Notes: generated by a model not told the origin, from the sequence alone. 64,000 nucleotides of DNA from Duganella sp. SG902 (GCF_013376005.1 NZ_JABMJK010000005.1:372001-436000); one strand, 5' to 3'; counted from the first letter of the stretch, positions 9,101 to 18,739 are shown. Program-made: numbers and translations.

Positions 9101-9275
9101 CAAGCCGGTGTTTGTCTACAAGCTGATCGCCAAGGGCACGCTGGAAGAGAAAATCCAGGTCTTGCAGCAGAAGAAATCCGACCTGGCGCAATCCATCCTG
9201 GCCGAGGGCGAATCGCAGAAGATGGCGCTGACGCAGGAAGATCTGCAGCAAATCTTCGCCCCGCTGGTGGAGTAA
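6138..9275 (+). CDS. SNF2-family DNA-dependent ATPase/helicase (1045 aa)
   Basis: A large SNF2/HepA-type protein. Residues 1-560 form an N-terminal region with no nuclease or zinc-finger signature that I recognise. The ATPase core follows, with Walker A DDMGLGKT near residue 604, the DEXH box DESH near 700, and the helicase C-terminal lobe ending in ATDRAWRIGQ near 977. WWNPAAENQ just before it is a SNF2 signature. These enzymes translocate on double-stranded DNA and remodel protein-DNA or RNA polymerase complexes. The start is the ATG at 6138, with 6150 as an alternative. The stop codon is only 3 bp before a histidine kinase start, so the two are probably co-expressed. A second, larger SNF2 protein is encoded at 38826-42983. 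Confidence 0.9.
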   Translation: MRPMDFTRDDAPAAPAAPAPAPTRPAPPANQLSYAVATWLQRVDAAAHPKAKLTPPPVDNDPKQTQYKLIYVMAPTSGGRHVALCLYKARLRPNGDVAAASPVSEVFSLLSTPPSFMTPADEDLIRFFVAMRSGQNSQTGSATEPRGKIGAALLNMLAEQDKLLWANSWADVGNGLVYPLKGGVLREANLAWREEGKGLRLGWQVAPPPGAKHVGADQVDYMLPTDPPWYIDNLSCGVLQLNQGGTQIPLADLQALVAQAPLLTNNDKMRVSQLLLAHGLQGLMPLPQPLPQRIRDDVKPRPVLTLDAAMLADGSLQRWHDFAVLSFDYDGERVSFDPSQRVVRQKGEVTEIIQRDSGAEDDALAVLTERHFVAPTTLPLSSVKGGLLLPSQAEWIRFARDGISALKEAGWKIEKTVKYRYDTQEVGDWYAEVTEDEADGGHAWFNLELGIMVEQERVPLLPVLVQLIRNAPNDFNPKTIANHGEEDQMLATLPDGSRVALPWGRVRPILNTLGELYFSDKVKTTLRMATLDAARLDELARNVEMEWTGGAELREMGARLNQFGAVKRVATPAGLQATLRDYQTDGLSWMQFLREYGFAGILADDMGLGKTVQTLAHILVEKEAGRLTAPALVIAPTSLMGNWQEEAARFAPGLKVLLLQGKDRMAQFDQIAEADLVLTTYALLPRDEEKLREHDFHLVILDESHYIKNTRSKAAQSAGLLRARHRLCLSGTPLENHLGELWSQFHFLLPGLLGDEKGFNTVFRHPIERQDDPLRRALLNRRIKPFLLRRTKDSVAKELPPKTEMVRKVELTGAQRDLYETVRLAMDQKVREEIDRKGVARSQIVILEALLKLRQVCCDPRLVKSTTKKQQQAGSAKLADLMQMVEDLLEEKRKILVFSQFTSMLELIEEELEARDIPYALLTGDTKDRSAQVAAFQQGAVPIFLISLKAGGVGLNLTAADTVIHYDPWWNPAAENQATDRAWRIGQDKPVFVYKLIAKGTLEEKIQVLQQKKSDLAQSILAEGESQKMALTQEDLQQIFAPLVE

Positions 9276-9278
9276 GCG

Positions 9279-10415
9279 ATGGCGCGGACGATAGCGGAGC
9301 TGCAGGCGGCGCTGGCGCGGTCGCAGGCAAACGAGGCCCGCTACCGGCTGCTGCTCGACCACAGCGGCGAGATCAGCTGGATGGCCGATTGCGCCAGCCT
9401 CACGCTCACCTGGCTCAGCCCGGCGGCCGAACGCCAGTTCGGCTATACGCTGGATAGCGCCCAAGCGCTGGCGGCCGGCCTGCTCAAGGACTTGCAGCCG
9501 CGCCTGGCGCGCTACGCCGAGGGCGACCTCAGCCGGCGTCGCCTGCTGCGTGAAACCGAGCTGCCCCACAGCGACGGCCACCCGGTGCCGGTGGAAATCG
9601 AATCGACCCTGATCCTCGACGCCGGCGGCGTCCCTGTCAGCGTGGTCGGCGTGGTGCGCGACCTCACCGCCCGGCGCGCGCTGGCGCAGCAGCAGAAGAA
9701 ATTCGCCTCCATGTTGTCGCACGAATTCCGCACCCCGTTGTCCACCATCGACGGCGCCGTGCAGCGGCTGGAAATGACCGGCGCCCACCATGACGAAGGC
9801 ACACGCAAGCGCTACCGCAAGATCCAGACCGCGGTCGACCGCATGCTGGCCATGCTGGATGAATACCTGTCGCCCGAGCGCATGGCCAGCATCGGCCGCG
9901 AGCGCCAGCCCAACGAAATCAACCCGGCCACGCTGTTGCAGGCCGCCGCCGAGCAGGCCCGGCTGCGCCGGCCGCAGGTCACGGTGGAGACTTCCGGCCT
10001 GCCGCAATGGATGCGTTGCGACCCCGCCGGCATGCGCTTGTGCCTGGAAATCTTGCTCGACAATGCAATAAAGTATACAAACGATGATATTCCGATAGAA
10101 TTAGTGGGAAGAATTGCAACGGAAGGTGGCGTCGAATTCCTGGTGCGCGACCACGGCGCCGGCATCCTGGAAGCGGAATTGCCCTTGGTTTTCGGCAAAG
10201 CTTATCGGGGCAGCAATGCGTCCAGCGTCGCGGGATCGGGCTTGGGTCTGTACATGGCGCGCGCGATTGCGGATGTGCACGGCGGAACGGTGAGTGCACG
10301 GAATGTTTCTCAAAGCGGCGCGGAATTTCGGATTTGGTTGCCGGTGGCAACCAATGCGGGGAAAAGTCTTGCGCCTGCCGATGCCAGCAGTGATAATTCC
10401 TTGGACGCAAGCTGA
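9279..10415 (+). CDS. Soluble PAS-domain sensor histidine kinase
   Basis: A 378-aa kinase with no membrane segment. Residues 8-125 are a PAS domain (LLLDHSGEISWMADCASLTLTW through VVGVVRDLT). The H-box MLSHEFRTPLSTIDG places the phosphorylated His at about residue 148. The ATP-binding domain has the N-box EILLDNAIKYTNDD near 260, a DHGAGI G1 box and GSGLGLYMARAIA G2. It follows the SNF2 gene by 3 bp and precedes an OmpR-type response regulator, making a three-gene unit. Base composition drops sharply to AT-rich from about 10060, within the N-box region, and stays lower to the end of the gene. The signal sensed is unknown; a cytoplasmic cue is implied. Confidence 0.88.
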   Translation: MARTIAELQAALARSQANEARYRLLLDHSGEISWMADCASLTLTWLSPAAERQFGYTLDSAQALAAGLLKDLQPRLARYAEGDLSRRRLLRETELPHSDGHPVPVEIESTLILDAGGVPVSVVGVVRDLTARRALAQQQKKFASMLSHEFRTPLSTIDGAVQRLEMTGAHHDEGTRKRYRKIQTAVDRMLAMLDEYLSPERMASIGRERQPNEINPATLLQAAAEQARLRRPQVTVETSGLPQWMRCDPAGMRLCLEILLDNAIKYTNDDIPIELVGRIATEGGVEFLVRDHGAGILEAELPLVFGKAYRGSNASSVAGSGLGLYMARAIADVHGGTVSARNVSQSGAEFRIWLPVATNAGKSLAPADASSDNSLDAS

Positions 10416-10466
10416 TTGTCCCAGGTCTGGGCACAATTGCTCAACAATCGAACGAATGGCGCATCA

Positions 10467-11147
10467 ATGACGCAAATACTCATCGTGGAAGACAATCTGG
10501 ACTACGCCGAAGAAATGGCGGAGTTCCTGACTGAACTTGAACACGAAGTGCACATCACCAATAACGCCAGCGACATGTGGTCCGCCCTCAGCCAAGGCAA
10601 CGTCGGCGTGGTCGTGCTGGACCTCGGCCTACCGGACGAGGACGGCTTCAACGTCATCCCGCGCATGCGCCAGCTGTATCCACAGATCGGCCTGCTGGTG
10701 CTGACCGGCCGGGTGGCGTTCGACAACCGCATTCTTGGCCTGCGCCTGGGCGCGGACCACTATTTGACCAAGCCTATCAAATTTCCCGAACTGGCGGCGC
10801 ACATTGAAGCGCTGGATCGGCGCGTCGGTCCGCAGGAAACGGTGCCGGTGCCCAGCAAGTGGACGCTCAAGGTCAGCGCGCGCCAGCTGGAGTTGCAGGG
10901 CATGGCCATCACCCTGACTGAAAAAGAGTGCAACTTCCTGCATCTGCTGACAATTAACACCCGTCCCGTGCCGCGCCAGGTGATCGTGGCCGGCATCGGT
11001 GGCGATGATCCGGATGCCGGCCGCCGCGTCGACATGCTGGTCTATCGCCTGCGCAAGAAGGCGCGCACCGGCCTCGGCCAGGATCTGCCGCTGCGCAGCG
11101 CCTATGGCGAGGGCTACAGCCTGTCCGCCAGCTTCAATCTCTCATAA
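10467..11147 (+). CDS. OmpR-type two-component response regulator
   Basis: A 226-aa response regulator started at the ATG at 10467. An upstream TTG would add 17 unsupported residues. The receiver domain (1-115) begins ILIVEDNLDYAEEMAEF, has the phosphoacceptor Asp in VVVLDLGLPDEDG and the conserved Lys in LTKPIKFPEL. The C-terminal winged-helix domain (from about residue 130) reads LTEKECNFLHLL, then GRRVDMLVYRLRKKA and YGEGYSL, the OmpR/PhoB DNA-binding signature. It is the likely partner of the upstream PAS kinase. Targets are unknown; the neighbouring SNF2 gene is a candidate. Confidence 0.9.
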   Translation: MTQILIVEDNLDYAEEMAEFLTELEHEVHITNNASDMWSALSQGNVGVVVLDLGLPDEDGFNVIPRMRQLYPQIGLLVLTGRVAFDNRILGLRLGADHYLTKPIKFPELAAHIEALDRRVGPQETVPVPSKWTLKVSARQLELQGMAITLTEKECNFLHLLTINTRPVPRQVIVAGIGGDDPDAGRRVDMLVYRLRKKARTGLGQDLPLRSAYGEGYSLSASFNLS

Positions 11148-11149
11148 AC

Positions 11150-11203
11150 AGGGACAGAGTCGGCGCGATTTTCCGATTTGCGAAAATAATCGGGGACAGA
11201 GTC
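11150..11203 (+). repeat. Direct tag repeats GGGACAGAGTC upstream of the RAYT gene
   Basis: Two copies of GGGACAGAGTC (11151-11161 and 11193-11203) lie between the response regulator and the RAYT gene. An inverted copy, ACTCTGTCCC, lies on the other side of the RAYT gene at 12051-12060. The arrangement looks like end signals of the transposase unit or of a REP-related mobile segment. Confidence 0.55.
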
Positions 11204-11253
11204 ATGCGGCAAGGGTAGAATCGGGTTTCCGATCTGCCCTTTTTTGTTATCCC

Positions 11254-11958
11254 ATGGCTCGCCTGCCCCGTTTAATCGTTCCCCACCAGCCGCATCACGT
11301 CATCCAGACCGGCGCCAACAACCAGAACGTCTTCCTCGATGCCGAGGACTACCAAACCTTCCTGGGCTGGCTGCGCTCGGCCGCCAAGAATTACAAAGTG
11401 GCGATCCATTGCTACGTGTTGATGCCGAACCACCTGCATTTATTGGTCACGCCGTCCGACGAAACCGGTCTCGGACAGATGATGCAGTGGATAGGCCGCT
11501 ACTACGTACCGTATTTCAACCAAAAATACGCGCGCAGTGGCACTTTGTGGAATGGACGCTACAAAACCTCGCTGATCGATGCCGACGCGTACTTCATGTT
11601 GTGCAGCCGATACATCGAATTCAATCCCGTGCGCAACGGCATGGTGGCGCGGGCGGAGGATTATCCGTGGTCCAGCTACTGCCACCATGCCGGCATCCGC
11701 CCGGATGGGCTGGTGACCGACCATGCCAAGGTCTGGGAGCTGGGTAACACGCCATTCCAGCGCGAAGCGGCCTACAGCGCGCTGTCCCAGCCGCCGCTGA
11801 CCGACGAGGAAATTGCATTCATCGGCAAATCGCTGCTCAAGGGTTGGCCGTTGGGTTCGCAGCAGTTCCAGACCGCGCTGCAGGCCAAGGTGAAGCGCCA
11901 GGTGCTGCCGGCTAAACGCGGCCGGCCATTCAAAATCAAGCCTGCCACTGAAACTTGA
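11254..11958 (+). CDS. REP-associated tyrosine transposase (RAYT, Y1-type)
   Basis: A 234-aa single-copy-type transposase of the IS200/IS605-like Y1 superfamily, RAYT branch. It starts at the ATG at 11254 with MARLPRLIVPHQPHHVIQTG, the standard RAYT opening. The divalent-metal HUH motif is HLH in MPNHLHLLV, and the tyrosine helix is GQMMQWIGRYYVPYFNQKY, followed by the family signature SGTLWNGRYKTSLID. The C-terminus (residues 205-234) is basic (KAKVKRQVLPAKRGRPFK). RAYTs nick REP sequences and are thought to be domesticated enzymes that disseminate them. A REP pair follows directly at 11971, and three more copies of the same family occur elsewhere in this window. The gene looks intact. Confidence 0.92.
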   Translation: MARLPRLIVPHQPHHVIQTGANNQNVFLDAEDYQTFLGWLRSAAKNYKVAIHCYVLMPNHLHLLVTPSDETGLGQMMQWIGRYYVPYFNQKYARSGTLWNGRYKTSLIDADAYFMLCSRYIEFNPVRNGMVARAEDYPWSSYCHHAGIRPDGLVTDHAKVWELGNTPFQREAAYSALSQPPLTDEEIAFIGKSLLKGWPLGSQQFQTALQAKVKRQVLPAKRGRPFKIKPATET

Positions 11959-11970
11959 TACGCCCTGGCC

Positions 11971-12046
11971 GTCATTCCGGCGCAGGCCGGAATCCATGCT
12001 GAATATGAGCTGATGTTCTATGGATTCCGGCCTTCGCCGGAATGAC
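11971..12046. repeat. REP pair (BIME-like), copy A, adjacent to the RAYT gene
   Basis: Two inverted 27-bp arms (11971-11997 and 12020-12046) differ at one position. Each arm contains its own hairpin: CCGGC-GCAG-GCCGG on the left and CCGGC-CTTC-GCCGG on the right, bounded by GTCATT and ATCCAT. This head-to-tail REP pair matches copies at 16922, 26081 and 59251. Confidence 0.88.
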
Positions 12047-12050
12047 GTTC

Positions 12051-12061
12051 ACTCTGTCCCC
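12051..12061 (-). repeat. Inverted tag ACTCTGTCCCC downstream of the RAYT gene
   Basis: This is the reverse complement of the GGGACAGAGT tags at 11150-11203. Together they bracket the RAYT gene and REP copy A. A related string, GACTCCGACCC, follows about 40 bp further on. Confidence 0.5.
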
Positions 12062-12120
12062 AATTAAAAAAATAAGCTTCTGAGGAAAATTTAATTCGAC
12101 TCCGACCCTAATTGTTGTTG

Positions 12121-12149
12121 TTGAGGTTTACGCTGCGTTGCACTAATCT
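12121..12149 (+). promoter_or_regulatory. Candidate sigma-70 promoter of gltB
   Basis: TTGAGG (12121-12126) and TAATCT (12144-12149) are separated by 17 bp, about 33 bp upstream of the gltB ATG. A GGAG ribosome-binding site lies at about 12171-12174. The promoter sits just downstream of the RAYT/REP segment. Confidence 0.5.
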
Positions 12150-12182
12150 TAGCCTTCGAGCCAATTAGTCCGGAGTTTAGCC

Positions 12183-15100
12183 ATGAAAGCCCAAGGTCTT
12201 TACGATCCTTCCAATGAACACGATGCCTGCGGCGTCGGTTTCGTCGCCCATATCAAGGGCAACAAGAGCCATTCGATTGTGGAACAGGGTCTGCTGATCT
12301 TGAAGAACCTCGATCACCGGGGCGCTGTCGGCGCCGACCCGCTGATGGGCGATGGCGCCGGTATCCTGATCCAGATCCCGGACCAGTACTACCGCGACGA
12401 AATGGCCAAGCAAGGCGTGGAACTGCCGCCGCCAGGCGAATACGGCGTCGGCATGGTGTTCCTGCCGAAGGAAAACGCCTCCCGCATCGCCTGCGAACAG
12501 GAAATCGAGCGCGCCGCCCGCGCCGAAGGCCAGATCGTGCTGGGCTGGCGTAACGTGCCGGTCGACCTCGACATGCCGATGTCGCCCACTGTGCGCGCCA
12601 AAGAGCCGGTGATCCGCCAGATCTTCATCGGCCGCGGCGCCGACATCATGGTCACCGACGCGCTGGAGCGCAAGCTGTACGTGATCCGCAAATCGTCCGG
12701 CCACGCCATCCAGGCCCTGAAACTGATCCACGGCAAAGAATTCTTCGTGGCCTCGATGTCGGCCCGTACCGTCGTCTACAAAGGCCTGCTGCTGGCCGAC
12801 CAGGTCGGCGTCTACTATAAAGACCTGCAAGACGCGCGCTGCGTCTCGGCGCTGGCGCTGGTGCACCAACGCTTCTCGACCAATACCTTCCCGGAATGGC
12901 CGCTGGCCCACCCATACCGCCTGCTGGCGCACAACGGCGAGATCAACACCGTGCGCGGCAACTTCAACTGGATGCGCGCCCGCGAAGGCGTGATGAAATC
13001 GGCCGTGCTGGGCGAAGACCTGCAAAAGCTGTTCCCTCTGATCTACGAAGGCCAGTCGGACACCGCCTGCTTCGACAACGCGCTGGAACTGCTGCTGATG
13101 GCAGGCTACCCGATCGCCCAGGCGATGATGATGATGGTGCCGGAAGCCTGGGAAAACCACGGCACCATGGACGACAACCGCCGCGCCTTCTACGAATACC
13201 ACGCCGCCATGATGGAACCATGGGACGGCCCGGCCGCGCTGGCCTTCACCGATGGCCGCTACATCGGCGGCACGCTGGACCGTAACGGCCTGCGCCCTGC
13301 CCGCTACATCGTCACCGATGACGACCTGGTGGTGATGGCCTCGGAATCCGGCGTGCTGCCGATTCCTGAATCGAAGATCATCCAGAAATGGCGTCTGCAG
13401 CCAGGCAAGATGTTCCTGATAGACCTGGAAGCCGGCCGCATCATCGACGACAAGGAACTGAAGGACACCTACGCCAACGCCAAGCCGTACAAGGCATGGA
13501 TCAACGCGGTGCGCATCAAGCTGAACGAAATCAAGCTGAGCGAAAGCCAGCTGGCGCACAACCGCGCCAAGGACAAGCCGGCCGCCGGCGAAAAAGCCGT
13601 GCCGTCGCTGCTGGACCGCCAGCAAGCCTTCGGCTACACCCAGGAAGACCTGAAATTCCTGATGGCGCCGATGGCCGCCGCCGGTGAAGAAGCCACCGGC
13701 TCGATGGGCAATGACTCGCCGCTGGCCGTCATGTCCAACAAGCTGAAACCGCTGTACTCGTACTTCAAGCAGCTGTTCGCCCAGGTGACCAACCCGCCGA
13801 TCGACCCGATCCGCGAAGCGATGGTGATGTCGCTGGTGTCGTTCATCGGTCCGAAACCGAACCTGCTGGACACCAACAACGTCAACCCGCCGATGCGCCT
13901 CGAAGTGGCGCAGCCGGTGCTGGGCTTCGACGACATGGAGCGTCTGCGCAACATCAGCCAGCATACCGGCGGCAAGTTCAAGTCGTACGAGCTGGGCATC
14001 TGCTACCCGCTGGCCTGGGGCAAGGAAGGCGTGGAAGCCTGCCTGGCCTCGCTGTGCGCGGAAGCCGTGGACGCCGTCAAATCGGGCCACAACATCCTGA
14101 TCGTGTCGGACCGTTCGATCGGCCCGGACCGCGTGGCGATTCCTGCGCTGCTGGCCACCTCGACCATCCACCAGCACCTGGTCAGCAAGGGCCTGCGCGC
14201 CTCCACCGGCCTGGTGGTGGAAACCGGCTCGGCCCGCGAGACCCATCACTTCGCCCTGCTGGCCGGCTACGGCGCGGAAGCGATCCACCCGTACCTGGCG
14301 ATGGAGACCCTGGCCGAGATGGCGCAAGGCATGCCGGGCGATATGTCGGCTGAAAAAGCCATCTACAACTTCACCAAGGCCATCGGCAAGGGCCTGATGA
14401 AGGTGATGTCCAAGATGGGCATTTCGACCTATATGTCCTACTGCGGCGCGCAGATCTTTGAAGCCGTCGGCCTGAACAAGTCGCTGGTCGACAAGTACTT
14501 CCGCGGCACCGCCTCCAACGTGGAAGGCATCGGCGTGTTTGAAGTGGCGGAAGAAGCGCTGCGCCTGCACAACCTGGCCTTCGGCAACGACCCTGTGCTG
14601 GCCAACCACCTGGACGCCGGCGGCGAGTACGCCTTCCGTATCCGTGGCGAAGACCACCTGTGGACCCCGGACGCGATCGCCAAGCTGCAACACTCGACCC
14701 GTTCGAACAACTACAGCAGCTATAAAGAGTACGCCCAGATCATCAACGACCAGAGCAAGCGCCACCTGACCCTGCGCGGCCTGTTCGAATTCAAGATCGA
14801 TCCGAGCAAGGCGATTCCGCTGGATGAAGTCGAGCCGGCCAAGGAAATCGTCAAGCGCTTCGCCACCGGCGCCATGTCGATGGGCTCGATCTCGACCGAA
14901 GCCCACGCGACCCTGGCCGTGGCCATGAACCGTATCGGCGGCAAGTCCAACACCGGTGAAGGCGGCGAGGATCCATCGCGCTACACCATGGAGCTGAAAG
15001 GCATCAAGATCAAGCAGGGCGAGACCATGGCCTCGGTCATGGGCAAGGAACAGATGGTGGTCGACATTCCGCTGCAGGAAGGCGACTCGCTGCGTTCGCG

Positions 15101-16907
15101 CATCAAGCAGGTGGCGTCGGGCCGTTTCGGCGTGACCGCAGCCTACCTGAACTCGGCCGACCAGATCCAGATCAAGATGGCCCAGGGCGCGAAACCGGGC
15201 GAAGGCGGCCAGTTGCCGGGCCACAAGGTGTCGGAATACATCGCCACCCTGCGCTTCTCGGTGCCGGGCGTGGGTCTGATTTCGCCGCCGCCGCACCACG
15301 ATATTTACTCGATTGAAGATCTGGCGCAGCTGATCCACGATCTGAAGAACGCCAATCCGCGCGCTTCGATCTCGGTCAAGCTGGTGTCGGAGGTGGGTAT
15401 CGGCACCGTGGCCGCCGGCGTCACCAAGGCCAAGGCCGACCACGTGGTGGTCGCGGGCCATGACGGCGGCACCGGCGCCTCGCCGCTGTCCTCGGTCAAG
15501 CACGCCGGCACCCCGTGGGAGCTGGGCCTGGCTGAAACCCAGCAGACGCTGGTGCTGAACGGCCTGCGCAGCCGTATCCGCGTCCAGGCCGACGGCCAGA
15601 TGCGTACCGGCCGCGACGTGGTGATCGCCGCCATGCTGGGCGCCGACGAGATCGGCTTCGCCACCGCGCCGCTGGTGGTGGAGGGCTGCATCATGATGCG
15701 TAAATGCCACCTGAACACCTGCCCGGTCGGCGTCGCGACCCAGGATCCGGTGCTGCGCGCCAAGTTCTCGGGCAAGCCTGAGTACGTGGTGAACTACTTC
15801 TTCTTCGTTGCCGAGGAAGCGCGTCAGCTGATGGCGCAACTGGGCATCCGCACCTACGACGAGCTGATCGGCCGCGTCGACCTGCTGGACAAGTCGAAAG
15901 CCATCTCGCACTGGAAAGCGCAAGGCCTGGACTTCAGCAACATCTTCTACTCGCCGGAAGTGCCGAACGGCGACGCCATCTACCACACGATGGAGCAGGA
16001 CCACGGCCTCGACAAGGCGCTGGACCACAAGCTGATCGCCCAGGCCAAGGCGGCGCTGGAAAAAGGCGAACGCGTGTCCTTCATCTCGCCGGTGAAGAAC
16101 CTGAACCGCACCGTGGGCACCATGCTGTCGGGCGAAGTGGCCAAGCGTTACGGTCACGCCGGCCTGCCGGACGACACCATCCACATCCAGCTGCAAGGCA
16201 CGGCCGGCCAATCGGCGTGCGCCTTCCTGGCGCATGGCATCACCATCGACCTGGTGGGCGAGGGCAACGACTACGTCGGCAAGGGCCTGTCGGGCGGCCG
16301 CATCATCGTGCGTCCGAACACCGAGTTCCGCGGCTGGGCGGTGAACAACATCATCATCGGCAACACCGTGCTGTACGGCGCGATTTCCGGTGAAGCCTTC
16401 TTCAACGGCGTGGCCGGCGAGCGCTTCGCCGTGCGTAACTCGGGCGCCACCGCCGTGGTCGAGGGCACCGGCGACCACGGTTGCGAATACATGACCGGCG
16501 GCACCGTGGTGGTGCTGGGCAACACCGGCCGTAACTTCGCGGCGGGCATGTCGGGCGGTATCGCTTACGTCTACGATCCGGATGGTGATTTCGAAACCCG
16601 CTGCAACACCGCCATGGTGTCGCTGGAGCCGGTGCTGACCACCAAGGAACAGGAAGCGCAGAGCGAAACCTGGCACGTCCAGCACAAGGATATCGGCCGC
16701 GAGTCGGACGAGGTGATCCTGAAGCGTTTGATCGAGCGCCACTTCAAGCACACCGGCAGCACCCGTGCCCGCCTGTTGCTCGATAACTGGGCCGAGAGCC
16801 GCGCCAAGTTCGTGAAAGTGTTCCCAAGCGAATACAAACGCGCGCTGGCCGAGATGGCCGAAGACGTGGCGAACGAAGCCGCTTCCGCTCAACCGATCGC
16901 TGCTTAA
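12183..16907 (+). CDS. gltB: Glutamate synthase (NADPH), large subunit
   Basis: A 1574-aa GltB. The N-terminal glutamine amidotransferase domain uses Cys16 (in [15 protein letters not shown]), exposed after removal of a 15-residue propeptide. The central domain follows (around residues 450-750). The FMN/synthase domain (about 830-1200) contains [16 protein letters not shown], the [13 protein letters not shown] flavin loop and the [3Fe-4S] cysteines in [15 protein letters not shown] near residue 1173. The C-terminal GXGXG beta-helix is at about 1290-1480 ([11 protein letters not shown]). It makes two glutamates from glutamine and 2-oxoglutarate with GltD. The two genes are separated by 121 bp that contain a REP pair. 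Length is typical for betaproteobacteria. Confidence 0.98.
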   Translation: MKAQGLYDPSNEHDACGVGFVAHIKGNKSHSIVEQGLLILKNLDHRGAVGADPLMGDGAGILIQIPDQYYRDEMAKQGVELPPPGEYGVGMVFLPKENASRIACEQEIERAARAEGQIVLGWRNVPVDLDMPMSPTVRAKEPVIRQIFIGRGADIMVTDALERKLYVIRKSSGHAIQALKLIHGKEFFVASMSARTVVYKGLLLADQVGVYYKDLQDARCVSALALVHQRFSTNTFPEWPLAHPYRLLAHNGEINTVRGNFNWMRAREGVMKSAVLGEDLQKLFPLIYEGQSDTACFDNALELLLMAGYPIAQAMMMMVPEAWENHGTMDDNRRAFYEYHAAMMEPWDGPAALAFTDGRYIGGTLDRNGLRPARYIVTDDDLVVMASESGVLPIPESKIIQKWRLQPGKMFLIDLEAGRIIDDKELKDTYANAKPYKAWINAVRIKLNEIKLSESQLAHNRAKDKPAAGEKAVPSLLDRQQAFGYTQEDLKFLMAPMAAAGEEATGSMGNDSPLAVMSNKLKPLYSYFKQLFAQVTNPPIDPIREAMVMSLVSFIGPKPNLLDTNNVNPPMRLEVAQPVLGFDDMERLRNISQHTGGKFKSYELGICYPLAWGKEGVEACLASLCAEAVDAVKSGHNILIVSDRSIGPDRVAIPALLATSTIHQHLVSKGLRASTGLVVETGSARETHHFALLAGYGAEAIHPYLAMETLAEMAQGMPGDMSAEKAIYNFTKAIGKGLMKVMSKMGISTYMSYCGAQIFEAVGLNKSLVDKYFRGTASNVEGIGVFEVAEEALRLHNLAFGNDPVLANHLDAGGEYAFRIRGEDHLWTPDAIAKLQHSTRSNNYSSYKEYAQIINDQSKRHLTLRGLFEFKIDPSKAIPLDEVEPAKEIVKRFATGAMSMGSISTEAHATLAVAMNRIGGKSNTGEGGEDPSRYTMELKGIKIKQGETMASVMGKEQMVVDIPLQEGDSLRSRIKQVASGRFGVTAAYLNSADQIQIKMAQGAKPGEGGQLPGHKVSEYIATLRFSVPGVGLISPPPHHDIYSIEDLAQLIHDLKNANPRASISVKLVSEVGIGTVAAGVTKAKADHVVVAGHDGGTGASPLSSVKHAGTPWELGLAETQQTLVLNGLRSRIRVQADGQMRTGRDVVIAAMLGADEIGFATAPLVVEGCIMMRKCHLNTCPVGVATQDPVLRAKFSGKPEYVVNYFFFVAEEARQLMAQLGIRTYDELIGRVDLLDKSKAISHWKAQGLDFSNIFYSPEVPNGDAIYHTMEQDHGLDKALDHKLIAQAKAALEKGERVSFISPVKNLNRTVGTMLSGEVAKRYGHAGLPDDTIHIQLQGTAGQSACAFLAHGITIDLVGEGNDYVGKGLSGGRIIVRPNTEFRGWAVNNIIIGNTVLYGAISGEAFFNGVAGERFAVRNSGATAVVEGTGDHGCEYMTGGTVVVLGNTGRNFAAGMSGGIAYVYDPDGDFETRCNTAMVSLEPVLTTKEQEAQSETWHVQHKDIGRESDEVILKRLIERHFKHTGSTRARLLLDNWAESRAKFVKVFPSEYKRALAEMAEDVANEAASAQPIAA

Positions 16908-16921
16908 AACACGGACACGAC

Positions 16922-16997
16922 GTCATCCCGGCGCAGGCCGGGATCCATGGAACGGCTGATCTGAGTCAGCATGGATTCCGGCTTCCGCCGGAATGAC
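16922..16997. repeat. REP pair (BIME-like), copy B, between gltB and gltD
   Basis: Arms 16922-16948 and 16971-16997 are inverted and carry hairpins CCCGGC-GCAG-GCCGGG and CCGGC-TTCC-GCCGG. The outer flanks GTCAT and ATGAC match copy A. It sits inside the gltBD operon, 15 bp after the gltB stop and about 30 bp before gltD. Confidence 0.88.
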
Positions 16998-17028
16998 GGA
17001 GCCAGCACCAACTTAGAAGGAAAATATC

Positions 17029-18492
17029 GTGGGTAAAATCACCGGCTTCATGGAATTCCAGCGTCAGGAAGAAGGCTATCTGCCGCCAGCGACGCGCGTC
17101 AAAAACTATGCGGAATTCGTTATTCCACTGACCAACGAGCAAGCCAAGATCCAGGGCGCGCGCTGCATGGATTGCGGCATCCCGTTCTGCAACAACGGCT
17201 GCCCGGTCAACAACATCATCCCGGACTGGAACGACCTGGTGTATCGCGGCAACTACCGCGAGGCGCTGGACACCCTGCACTCGACCAACAACTTCCCCGA
17301 ATTCACCGGCCGCATCTGCCCTGCGCCATGCGAAGCCGCCTGCACCCTGGGCATCCACGAAGCGCCGGTCGGCATCAAGTCGATCGAACACAAGATCATC
17401 GACGAGGGCTGGGAACACGGCTGGGTGGTGCCGCAACCGGCGGCCAAACAGACCGGCAAGAAAGTCGCCGTGGTCGGTTCCGGCCCCGCCGGCCTGGCCG
17501 CGGCCCAGCAGCTGGCGCGCGCCGGCCACGCCGTGACCGTGTTTGAAAAAGCCGACCGCGTCGGCGGCCTGCTGCGCTACGGCATTCCCGACTTCAAGAT
17601 GGAAAAGTCGCACATCGACCGCCGCGTCAAGCAGATGGAAGCCGAAGGCGTGGTGTTCCGCACCTCGGTGCTGATCGGCAAGGATTTCCCGGCCAACGTC
17701 AACAACTGGGCCAAGGAAACCATCTTCCCTGAAGACCTGCAGAAGGAATTCGACGCCGTGGTGCTGGCCGGCGGCGCCGAGCAGCCGCGCGACCTGCCGG
17801 TGCCGGGCCGCGAGCTGAAGGGCGTGCACTTCGCCATGGACTTCCTACCGCAGCAGAACAAGGTCAACGCCGGCGACAAGCTGAAAGACCAGATCAAGGC
17901 CACCGGCAAGCACGTGGTGGTGATCGGCGGCGGCGACACCGGTTCCGACTGCGTCGGCACCTCCAACCGCCACGGCGCCGCCTCGGTGACCCAGTTCGAG
18001 CTGATGCCGATGCCGCCGGAGCAAGAGAACAAGCCGCTGGTGTGGCCTTACTGGCCGACCAAGCTGCGCACCTCGTCCTCGCACGAGGAAGGCTGCGAGC
18101 GCGACTGGGCAGTGGCCACCAAGCGCCTGGAAGGCAAGGGCGGCAAGGTTGAAAAGCTGATCGCCTGCCGCGTCGAATGGAAAGACGGCAAGATGGCCGA
18201 AGTGCCGAACTCGGAATTCGAAATGAAGGCCGATCTGGTGTTCCTGGCCATGGGCTTCGTCTCGCCGGTGGCCAACATCCTGGACGCGTTCGGTGTTGAC
18301 AAAGATGCACGCGGCAATGCCAAGGCAACGACCGACGGCGAAGGCTGCTACAAGACTTCCTCCCCTAAAGTATTTGCCGCCGGCGACATGCGCCGCGGCC
18401 AATCGCTGGTGGTGTGGGCGATCCGCGAAGGCCGCCAGTGCGCGCGCGCGGTCGACGAGTTCCTGATGGGCAGTTCCGAGTTGCCGCGTTAA
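17029..18492 (+). CDS. gltD: Glutamate synthase (NADPH), small subunit
   Basis: A 487-aa GltD started at the GTG at 17029 with AGAAGGA upstream. The N-terminal ferredoxin-like part has the [4Fe-4S] cysteines in [17 protein letters not shown] and CPAPCEAAC. The FAD loop [18 protein letters not shown] is at about residues 148-165, and the NADPH loop [13 protein letters not shown] is near 303. The C-terminal FAD contact is [17 protein letters not shown]. It passes electrons from NADPH to GltB. It is co-directional with gltB and followed by a strong terminator. Confidence 0.97.
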   Translation: MGKITGFMEFQRQEEGYLPPATRVKNYAEFVIPLTNEQAKIQGARCMDCGIPFCNNGCPVNNIIPDWNDLVYRGNYREALDTLHSTNNFPEFTGRICPAPCEAACTLGIHEAPVGIKSIEHKIIDEGWEHGWVVPQPAAKQTGKKVAVVGSGPAGLAAAQQLARAGHAVTVFEKADRVGGLLRYGIPDFKMEKSHIDRRVKQMEAEGVVFRTSVLIGKDFPANVNNWAKETIFPEDLQKEFDAVVLAGGAEQPRDLPVPGRELKGVHFAMDFLPQQNKVNAGDKLKDQIKATGKHVVVIGGGDTGSDCVGTSNRHGAASVTQFELMPMPPEQENKPLVWPYWPTKLRTSSSHEEGCERDWAVATKRLEGKGGKVEKLIACRVEWKDGKMAEVPNSEFEMKADLVFLAMGFVSPVANILDAFGVDKDARGNAKATTDGEGCYKTSSPKVFAAGDMRRGQSLVVWAIREGRQCARAVDEFLMGSSELPR

Positions 18493-18531
18493 GCTCAACG
18501 ACACGGCACTCAGGCTTTGCCTGACTCCCTG

Positions 18532-18575
18532 CCGGGTATGGACGGGCGATCCCCGACCATATCCGGTTTTTTTTT
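18532..18575 (+). terminator. Rho-independent terminator of gltBD
   Basis: CCGGGTATGG (18532-18541) pairs with CCATATCCGG (18557-18566) including one G-U pair. An inner CGGG/CCCG stem extends the hairpin, and nine T residues follow. It ends the glutamate synthase transcript 40 bp after gltD. Confidence 0.9.
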
Positions 18576-18739
18576 GAAGGTATCGCCTGCTGCACCGCAT
18601 GAATGTAACAATTAGTGCTTGGTGTAAATTACTGACTTTGGGTTCAGTAGTGTTGTATTATCTGCCATTCATCTCGCGCAAACGAGGTGGTCTCCAGCAG
18701 AGATTGACCTTTCTGCACTACAATACGGCATTCCAAAAA

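Noticed and set aside
6057-10007. A 1316-codon open frame on the minus strand opposite the SNF2 and kinase genes
   Set aside because: It mirrors a GC-rich gene whose third codon positions are mostly G or C, its translation is low-complexity (His, Gln, Arg, Gly) and shows no domain.
12177-16892. A 1571-codon frame antisense to gltB
   Set aside because: Shadow of gltB with the same skewed composition; the plus-strand frame is an unmistakable GltB.
18599-18739. N-terminal extension of MlaF by 47 residues
   Set aside because: The extension is not ABC-like and lies in the promoter region; the ATG at 18740 gives the normal family start.
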